A stretch of 64,000 nucleotides of DNA from Cribrihabitans marinus (GTDB lineage Bacteria; Pseudomonadota; Alphaproteobacteria; Rhodobacterales; Rhodobacteraceae). The notes under the pieces were generated by a model, which worked only from the letters and a program-made list of their open reading frames with translations, ran no database searches and was not told where the DNA came from. Shown piece after piece: positions 58,203 to 64,000 of the stretch; position 1 is the first letter of the stretch; every line of letters starts with the position of its first letter. The position numbers and the translations under genes are program-made. The stretch is taken from positions 1-64,000 of the forward strand of contig NZ_FNYD01000011.1 in assembly GCF_900109035.1 (NCBI RefSeq), written 5' to 3'.

Positions 58203-61200
58203 TCAGGCGACCATGGCCTCGGCCTTCTTCAGGTCGACCGACACCAGCTGGCTGACGCCCTGCTCCTGCATCGTCACCCCGAACAGGCGGTCCATGCGCG
58301 CCATCGTCACCGCGTGGTGGGTGATGATCAGGAACCGCGTGTCGGTCTGGCGGCACATCTCGTCCAGCAGGTCGCAGAACCGGTTCACGTTGGCATCGTC
58401 CAGCGGGGCGTCGACCTCGTCCAGCACGCAGATCGGCGCCGGGTTGGCCAGGAACACCGCAAAGATCAGCGCCATCGCGGTCAGCGTCTGCTCGCCCCCC
58501 GACAGCAGGCTGAGCGTCGACAGTTTCTTGCCCGGCGGCTGGCACATGATCTCAAGGCCGGCATCCAGAGGATCGTCGCTTTCGACCATCACCAGGTTGG
58601 CCTCGCCCCCGCCGAACAGGTGCTTGAACAGCATCGAGAAATTGGCGTTGACCTGCTCGAAGGCGGTCAGCAGCCGCTCGCGCCCCTCGCGGTTGAGGCT
58701 GGCGATCCCGCTGCGCAGCGCCTTGACCGCCTCCTCCAGGTCGGCCTTTTCGCTGGACAGGGTGTCGAACTCCTCCTGCACCTCGCGCGCGTCCTCTTCG
58801 GCGCGCAGGTTGACCGCGCCCATCGCGTCGCGCTGGCGCTTGTGGCGGTTGACCTCGGCCTCCAGCGCCTCGGCGCCGGGCATGGATTCGGGATCGGTGT
58901 CCAGCGCGGCCAGCAATTGCCCGGGGGTCTGTTCGCGCTCATCGCGGATACGCGCGGCGCTCGCCTCGACGGCTTCGCGGGCGGCCTCGGCGCGGGCTTC
59001 GGCGGCGGCACGGGCCTCGCGCGCCTCCGAGGCCAGGCGCGCCGCCTCGCGTTCGGCGACGGTCGCCTCGCGCAGCGCCGTTTCGGCCTCGGCCAGACGG
59101 TCGGCGGCCTGGGCACGCCGCCCCTCGGCAGCCTCGATCTGCTCGGCCAGCTCCTCGCGCTGCTCGGTGATCTCGGCGGGTGCGGCCATCGCCTCGGTCA
59201 ATTCCTCTTCCGAGGCGCTCTTGCGCTCGGCCAGCTCCGCGATGCGCTTGTCCGCGCTCTCGAGCCGGTGCCGCCAGCCGCTCAGCTCCTTGGTCACTTC
59301 CTGGCTGCGGCGGGTGCGCGCCTCGCCCTCGCGGCGCACCTCGTCCAGGGTCGAGCGATGGGTCAGCATGGTGATCCGCGCCGCCTCGACCGTCTGCTTC
59401 ACGCTCTCGACCTGCGCCCGGGCGGTGTCCAGATCGCCAAGCTCCTGCAGGGCCGCCTCGGCCTCGCGCAGGCGGATGCGCGCCTCCATCGCGTCTTCCT
59501 TGTGGCGCTCCACCGCCATGGACAGGTTTTCCAGCTTGCCCTGCGCCAGGCTGCGATCGGCCTCGGCACGGCTCTGTGCACGGGCGGCTTCGGCGACGCG
59601 CTGATCCGCGGCGCGGCGGGCCTCGCGCGCCCGGCGGTCGGCCTCGGTCACCTCGGCCAGCTGCCGCGACAGCGCCTCATGCGCGCCGCGCGCCCCGTCC
59701 GCGCGGGCGTTGGCGGCGGCCAGGTCCTGCTTCAACGCCTCCAGCCGGTTGAGCTGTTCCAGGCGCAAGGCGGCGGCGCTCGGCGCGTCCTCGGCCCAGG
59801 CGCGGAACCCGTCCCAGCGCCACAGATCACCCTCGCGCGAGACCAGGCGTTGACCCGGGCGCAGCTCGGCCTGCAACCGGGCGCCGGCCTCGGCATCGAC
59901 CAGGCCGATCTGGCCGATCCGCCGGCCCAGGCGCTCGGGCCCGGCCACGTGCAGCGCCAGCGGCTCGGCCCCCTCGGGCAGCGGCTGATCGACCTCGTAT
60001 TCCTGAACCGATGTCCATCCCGAGGGGCCGTCCGCATCGACCAACGGTGCGCGCAGATCGTCGGCCAGAGCCGCCCCCAGGGCCTTTTCATATCCCGGCG
60101 AGACGCGGATCAGATCCAGCACCTGGCCACCTTCGGCGGTGTCGCGCTCGACCAGTTTGGCGAGGGCCGTTGTCTCGGCGCTCAATGCGCTGACCTCGCC
60201 CTCGGCCTCGGATCGTTGCGCCCGCGCCTCGGCCTCGCGGGCCTGGGTGTCGGCGCGCAGCTCATCGGCGGCGGCCAACGCCTCCTCGGCAGACTCGGCG
60301 GCCGCTTCGGCCTCTTCCTGCGCGACGGTCGCCGTGTCCTGCGCCGCGCTTGCCTCCTCGAGCGTCGTGCGGGCGGTGTCCATGGCCGTGCGAGCCCGGG
60401 CTTCCTCCTGCTCGGAACGGGTCAGCGTCTTGCGCCCGTCCTCGACCAGGCGTTGGGCCGAGTGGTGCCGCGCGGCCAGCCGCGCCACGTCCTCGGTGAT
60501 CTCCGACAGGTGATCCTCGCGCGATTGCAGGACGGACGCCGCCTCGCGCGCGGCCTCGGCCGCCTCGTTCAGCCGTTCGGAATGGCCGGCGCCGGCCTTC
60601 TCCAGCTCGCGCGCCTCCCATTCCAGCCGCTCGATGGTCTCGCCCGCATCACGGTTCAGCCCGGTCTCGCGCTCGATGTCGCGGGTCAGCTGTGCGATCC
60701 GCGCATTCAGGGTCTCGATCTGCTGGCGCGCGCGGGCCTCCTTGTCGGTCAGCTGGTCGCGCTGCACCGACAACCTCTGCAGCACCGCCGCGGCAATCGC
60801 CTCCTCCTCGCGCCGGGGCGGCACCGTCGTGTCGGCTTCGGCACGGGCGGCCTCGGTCTGGCGCACCGCGTGCTCGGCCTTCGAGGCCTCGGTCACCCGG
60901 CCGCGCAGGAGCTCTTCGGCGGCAAGGCGGGCCGCGTCGGCCTCTTTCCAGCGGCGATAGAGCAGCATCCCCTCGGCCTGGCGCAGCTGCGCACCGATCT
61001 CGCGATAGCGCGCCGCCTGCCGGGCCTGGCGGGCCAGCTGCGCCAGCTGCGCGCCCAGCTGTTCGATCACGTCATCGACCCGCAGCAGGTTCGATTCGGT
61101 GGCCTTGAGCTTCAGCTCGGCCTCGTGCCGTCGCTGGTAGAGCCCCGAGATCCCCGCCGCTTCTTCCAGGATCCGGCGGCGCGCCTTGGGCTTGGCATTG

Positions 61201-61667
61201 ATCAGCTCGGCGATCTGGCCCTGGCGCACGAGGGCAGGCGAATGGGCGCCGGTCGAGGCGTCCGCGAACAGCATCTGCACGTCGCGGGCGCGGACATCTC
61301 GGCCATTGGTCTTGTAGGCGCTGCCGACATCGCGCGTGATCCGGCGCACGACTTCCAGCGCGTCGCTGTCGTTGAAGCCCGAGGGCGCAAGGCGGTCGGA
61401 ATTGTCCAGGATCAGCGAGACCTCGGCAAAGTTGCGCGCAGGGCGCGTTGCCGCACCGGCAAAGATCACGTCCTCCATGCCGCCGCCGCGCATCGCGGTG
61501 GGCCGGTTCTCGCCCATCACCCAGCGCAGCGCCTCAAGCAGGTTCGACTTGCCGCAGCCGTTCGGGCCCACCACCCCGGTCAGCCCGTCGGCAATGATCA
61601 GGTCGGTCGGATCGACGAAGCTCTTGAAGCCGGTCAGTCTGAGTTTGTTGAAGCGCAAGTGCGGCAC
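58203..61667 (-). CDS. smc: Chromosome segregation protein SMC
   Basis: The 1154-residue ATPase organises chromosomes with ScpAB. Walker A is GPNGCGKSN (34-42). Long coiled coils flank a hinge near residue 520-650, and the C-terminal head has LSLLSGGEQTLTAMALIFAV and CVLDEVDAPLDD. GTG start at 61667. The coil region is Ala/Glu/Arg-rich, which explains the long unreal reading frames on the opposite strand. Confidence 0.97.
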   Translation of the reverse strand: MPHLRFNKLRLTGFKSFVDPTDLIIADGLTGVVGPNGCGKSNLLEALRWVMGENRPTAMRGGGMEDVIFAGAATRPARNFAEVSLILDNSDRLAPSGFNDSDALEVVRRITRDVGSAYKTNGRDVRARDVQMLFADASTGAHSPALVRQGQIAELINAKPKARRRILEEAAGISGLYQRRHEAELKLKATESNLLRVDDVIEQLGAQLAQLARQARQAARYREIGAQLRQAEGMLLYRRWKEADAARLAAEELLRGRVTEASKAEHAVRQTEAARAEADTTVPPRREEEAIAAAVLQRLSVQRDQLTDKEARARQQIETLNARIAQLTRDIERETGLNRDAGETIERLEWEARELEKAGAGHSERLNEAAEAAREAASVLQSREDHLSEITEDVARLAARHHSAQRLVEDGRKTLTRSEQEEARARTAMDTARTTLEEASAAQDTATVAQEEAEAAAESAEEALAAADELRADTQAREAEARAQRSEAEGEVSALSAETTALAKLVERDTAEGGQVLDLIRVSPGYEKALGAALADDLRAPLVDADGPSGWTSVQEYEVDQPLPEGAEPLALHVAGPERLGRRIGQIGLVDAEAGARLQAELRPGQRLVSREGDLWRWDGFRAWAEDAPSAAALRLEQLNRLEALKQDLAAANARADGARGAHEALSRQLAEVTEADRRAREARRAADQRVAEAARAQSRAEADRSLAQGKLENLSMAVERHKEDAMEARIRLREAEAALQELGDLDTARAQVESVKQTVEAARITMLTHRSTLDEVRREGEARTRRSQEVTKELSGWRHRLESADKRIAELAERKSASEEELTEAMAAPAEITEQREELAEQIEAAEGRRAQAADRLAEAETALREATVAEREAARLASEAREARAAAEARAEAAREAVEASAARIRDEREQTPGQLLAALDTDPESMPGAEALEAEVNRHKRQRDAMGAVNLRAEEDAREVQEEFDTLSSEKADLEEAVKALRSGIASLNREGRERLLTAFEQVNANFSMLFKHLFGGGEANLVMVESDDPLDAGLEIMCQPPGKKLSTLSLLSGGEQTLTAMALIFAVFLANPAPICVLDEVDAPLDDANVNRFCDLLDEMCRQTDTRFLIITHHAVTMARMDRLFGVTMQEQGVSQLVSVDLKKAEAMVA

Positions 61668-61753
61668 CCGGTGATTCTCATGTCGGGAAACTCTGCGGGA
61701 GGCACCGCCCCCGAGTCAACGCTCGGGCGCTGTATCTGGGGTCCCAGGCGTAG

Positions 61754-61762
61754 TTATCCACA
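61754..61762. promoter_or_regulatory. Single perfect DnaA-box sequence upstream of smc
   Basis: TTATCCACA on the plus strand lies 87 bp before the smc start. One box alone is not an origin; it could be a DnaA titration or regulatory site, or chance. Confidence 0.25.
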
Positions 61763-61781
61763 ATATCTCGCCAATATTCGC

Positions 61782-62189
61782 CTATCTTGGGGAGCATTCG
61801 AACTCGGCGTAATCCGGGCCGGGGCCCCGGTTGACCCATCCCGAGACCTCGATGCAGTCATAGCCCGGCGTCGCCAGCGCCGTGCGCAACAGCCAGTCGC
61901 CATCGGCCCGGTTGCAGCCCAGAACGCCCGTGGCGACCGCCGCATCGCCCAGCACTTCGAGAACCGGGCAACCGGACACATGCGCCATCGCCACGCCCGC
62001 GCGGTGGCGGATCGGCCCGAATCGCGGCGCGTATTGCATGTCCAGCCGCACGGCCTCGGCCAGGTTGCCGCGAACCCGCACGTCGAACAGGTTGCCGTCG
62101 ACCGCGACCCGCGTGGCGGGTGCAGATCCGAAATAGGGGCTGGCCGTGGAACAGGCCGCCAACCAGAGCAGGGGTACCCATCGAAACAT
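61782..62189 (-). CDS. Putative lipoprotein
   Basis: The 135-residue protein has the lipobox LAAC (MFRWVPLLWLAACSTASP). The mature region contains VDGNLFDVRVRGNLAEAVRL and two likely disulfide cysteines. GTG at 62192 is an alternative start. The domain is not recognised. It lies upstream of smc on the same strand. Confidence 0.75.
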   Translation of the reverse strand: MFRWVPLLWLAACSTASPYFGSAPATRVAVDGNLFDVRVRGNLAEAVRLDMQYAPRFGPIRHRAGVAMAHVSGCPVLEVLGDAAVATGVLGCNRADGDWLLRTALATPGYDCIEVSGWVNRGPGPDYAEFECSPR

Positions 62190-62270
62190 CACGCCCCCAA
62201 CCCTCGCGCGGATCGGTTAAGAAAGCCTTGCCTCAGACCGCTGCCACGGCTTGCAGCCGCCGGGGCTGCG

Positions 62271-62289
62271 TGGTCATATGATTTGACCA
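62271..62289. promoter_or_regulatory. TGGTCA-N7-TGACCA inverted repeat before the FadR-type regulator
   Basis: TGGTCA (62271-62276) and TGACCA (62284-62289) are perfect arms with a 7-bp spacer, ending 18 bases before the start codon. TGGT/ACCA half-sites are typical of FadR-subfamily GntR regulators, so autoregulation is likely. Confidence 0.55.
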
Positions 62290-62307
62290 AAACCCCGCGA
62301 GAGACCC

Positions 62308-63090
62308 ATGCCCTTCCGTCCCGTGCAGTCCGAGAAGCTCTCAGCCGCCGTGGTGAAACAGATCCAGATGCTGATCCTGCGCGGCATCCTGCGCCCCGGC
62401 GAGCGCCTGCCGGCCGAGCGCGAATTGTCCGAGCGCCTGGGCGTGTCTCGCCCCAGCCTGCGCGACGCCGTGGCCGAGTTGCAGGAGCAGGGTTTGCTGA
62501 CCTCGCGCGCGGGGTCGGGGATCTATGTGGCCGAAGTGTTGGGCTCGGCCTTCTCGCCCGCGCTGATCCGGCTGTTCTCGGTGCATGACGAGGCGGTGTT
62601 CGACTATATCGCCTTCCGCCGCGACCTCGAAGGGCTGGCGGCGGCGCGGGCCGCGCGGCTGGGGTCGGATGGTGATCTGGCGGTGATCGCAACGATCTTC
62701 GAGCGGATGCAGGCCGCGCAGCCCGGCCGCGATGCCGAGGCCGAGGCGCAACTGGACGCGCAGTTCCACATGGCGATCATCGAGGCCAGCCACAATGTCG
62801 TCATGCTGCACATGATGCGGTCGATGTTCGACCTGCTGCGGCAGGGAGTCTTCTACAACCGGCAGGTCATGTTTGCCCAACCGGCGCGGCGGCAGGCCTT
62901 GCTGGACCAGCACCGCGCCATAAACGATGCGCTGCAGGCCCGCGACGCTGAGGCGGCGCGGGCGGCGGTCGAGACGCATCTCGATTTCGTCGGCGCGGCG
63001 CTGGCCGACCAGCGGCGGTCGGAGCGCAACGAGGATATCGCACAGCAGCGGCTGGAGCAGGAAACCGGCCGCTGCAGTCAGACCTCGTAA
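62308..63090 (+). CDS. GntR-family (FadR subfamily) transcriptional regulator
   Basis: The 260-residue protein has a winged helix (residues about 10-78: LILRGILRPGERLPAEREL, SRPSLRDAVAELQEQGLL) and an FCD ligand-binding domain (about 100-235). The latter has metal-binding-type residues in LDAQFHMAIIEASHN and LLDQHRAINDALQARD. PdhR/GlcC/LldR-type regulators look like this; the ligand is probably a small carboxylate. The target is unknown apart from the likely autoregulatory repeat upstream. Confidence 0.9.
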   Translation: MPFRPVQSEKLSAAVVKQIQMLILRGILRPGERLPAERELSERLGVSRPSLRDAVAELQEQGLLTSRAGSGIYVAEVLGSAFSPALIRLFSVHDEAVFDYIAFRRDLEGLAAARAARLGSDGDLAVIATIFERMQAAQPGRDAEAEAQLDAQFHMAIIEASHNVVMLHMMRSMFDLLRQGVFYNRQVMFAQPARRQALLDQHRAINDALQARDAEAARAAVETHLDFVGAALADQRRSERNEDIAQQRLEQETGRCSQTS

Positions 63091-64000
63091 TAGCTGCGAT
63101 ACCACTCGACGAATTCAGCCAACCCGGCGCGCAGGTCGGTTTGCGGGCGAAACCCCGTCAGCCGGTGCAGAAGCTCGGAATCCGCCCAGGTTGCCGGCAC
63201 GTCGCCCTTCTGCATCTCCATGAAGTTGCAGACCGCCTTGCGGCCCAGCGCCTCTTCCAGCGCGGCGATGAACTCCATCAGGCCGATCTTGCGCGACGTG
63301 CCGATATTGACCACGCGGTAGGGGGCCACCGGCGACAGGCTGTCGCCCTCAGGGATGTCCTCGGGCCCGCCCGGCCGCACTGGCACGGCGTCCACCAGCA
63401 GCCGGATCCCGCGCACCAGGTCCCCGACATAGGTGAAGTCGCGGAACATCTGCCCGTTGTTGTAGACGTCGATCGGCCGCCCGGCCAGGATCGCCTCGGT
63501 GAACTTGAAATAGGCCAGGTCAGGCCGCCCCCAGGCACCGTAGACGGTGAAGAACCGGAACATCGTCGTCGGAATGTCCCACAGATGCGCATAGGAATGG
63601 GCCAGCGCCTCGCCGGCCATCTTGGTGGCAGCGTAGATGCTCAGCGGTGTCGCGGTGCGGTCGGTCTCGGTGAACGGCATCCGCTTGTTCGCGCCATAGA
63701 CCGAGCTGGAGGACGAGATCAGCAGGTGACGCACGCGCAGACGCCGCGCCGCCTCGATCACGTTGAATGTCCCGGTCACGTTGCTGTCGAGATATGAGCG
63801 CGGTGCCTCGAGGCTGTAGCGCACGCCGGCCTGGGCGGCCAGGTGAACGATCACGTCCGGGGCGAAAGCGTCCACCGCAGCGTCGAACCCGGCGCGATCC
63901 TCCAGCATGACCTCGCTTGCGCCGAAGCGCGGATGCGCCCGAAGCAGGGCATGACGGCGCTGTTTAAGCGACACGTCATAGTAGGGCGTCATCCCGTCCA
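63078..64000 (-). CDS. NAD-dependent sugar-nucleotide epimerase, N-terminus outside window
   Basis: About 307 residues are visible; the Rossmann GxxGxxG start lies beyond the window. DGMTPYYDVSLKQRR, VIVHLAAQAGVRYSLE, SSSSSVYGANKRMPF and the YAATK catalytic motif match UDP-glucuronate 4-epimerase-type SDRs. FRDFTYVGDLVRGI supports this. It supplies galacturonate for surface polysaccharide. It overlaps the regulator's 3' end by 13 bp. Confidence 0.92.
   Translation of the reverse strand, partial: DGMTPYYDVSLKQRRHALLRAHPRFGASEVMLEDRAGFDAAVDAFAPDVIVHLAAQAGVRYSLEAPRSYLDSNVTGTFNVIEAARRLRVRHLLISSSSSVYGANKRMPFTETDRTATPLSIYAATKMAGEALAHSYAHLWDIPTTMFRFFTVYGAWGRPDLAYFKFTEAILAGRPIDVYNNGQMFRDFTYVGDLVRGIRLLVDAVPVRPGGPEDIPEGDSLSPVAPYRVVNIGTSRKIGLMEFIAALEEALGRKAVCNFMEMQKGDVPATWADSELLHRLTGFRPQTDLRAGLAEFVEWYRSYYEV

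Noticed and set aside
61754-61762. Replication origin near smc
   Set aside because: Only one DnaA box and no cluster, A/T-rich unwinding element or dnaA/hemE/parA neighbours.
58314-62588. Open frame of 1424 codons opposite smc
   Set aside because: It is the shadow of the Ala/Glu/Arg-rich coiled coil of SMC. It runs through several genes and has no domain.

Overview
The window comes from a high-GC alphaproteobacterium, most likely a roseobacter-type member of Rhodobacteraceae. The evidence is gene order and protein families recognised by eye, without database search. It shows a mdh-sucCD-sucAB-lpdA array, an sdhCDAB operon, ethylmalonyl-CoA pathway genes (mcl2, mch), a single bifunctional Rsh next to rpoZ, an rnc-lepB-acpS-pdxJ-era-recO cluster, and several small families I associate with Rhodobacterales. 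No rRNA, tRNA, CRISPR array, prophage or insertion sequence was recognised.

Layout. 1-4.9 kb: the 5' end of tuf, a lipoprotein, parC, an SH3 protein and a short-chain dehydrogenase. 5-10 kb: a HIG1-type membrane protein, cobalamin adenosyltransferase, a VOC protein, etfBA, a DUF6473-type protein and 3-hydroxybutyryl-CoA dehydrogenase. 10-21.6 kb, minus strand: mdh, sucC, a GT25 glycosyltransferase, sucD, a DUF805 protein, sucA, sucB with two lipoyl domains, two small genes and lpdA. 21.7-26.1 kb: a TSUP permease, mcl2, an nnrU-like gene, a DUF1737 protein, mch and a PACE-type transporter. 26.3-33.1 kb: a DUF1194 protein and sdhCDA, then a methyltransferase-glycosyltransferase fusion and a sulfotransferase, then sdhB. 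33.1-36.6 kb: a ZIP-like transporter, two very small genes, a DUF1989 protein, a broken META-domain gene, recO and a DUF1491 protein. 36.6-45.2 kb: era through rpoZ and folK. 45.3-52.2 kb: a NYN protein, ispH, LysE, DUF3429, a methyltransferase, rnhA, a TRIC-like channel, two small membrane proteins, fmt and two def genes. 52.3-64 kb: a C-S lyase, a glutathionyl-hydroquinone reductase, a lone receiver protein, cbiB, an MltB-like transglycosylase, smc, a FadR-type regulator and a partial sugar-nucleotide epimerase.

Functionally, much of the window encodes central carbon oxidation: 2-oxoglutarate to succinate (sucAB/lpdA, sucCD), succinate to fumarate (sdhCDAB) and malate to oxaloacetate (mdh). 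Electron entry (etfBA) and acetyl-CoA assimilation (mcl2, mch, hbd, adenosylcobalamin supply) are also present.

The two most interesting signals concern these TCA operons. First, paired TGTGATCACA-type palindromes, 20 to 21 bp apart, lie upstream of both sucC and sdhC, which suggests a shared regulator. Second, both operons carry embedded glycosyl-, methyl- or sulfo-transferase genes that look like surface-decoration enzymes. A third point is a tandem, apparently catalytically dead peptide deformylase paralogue between def and fmt.
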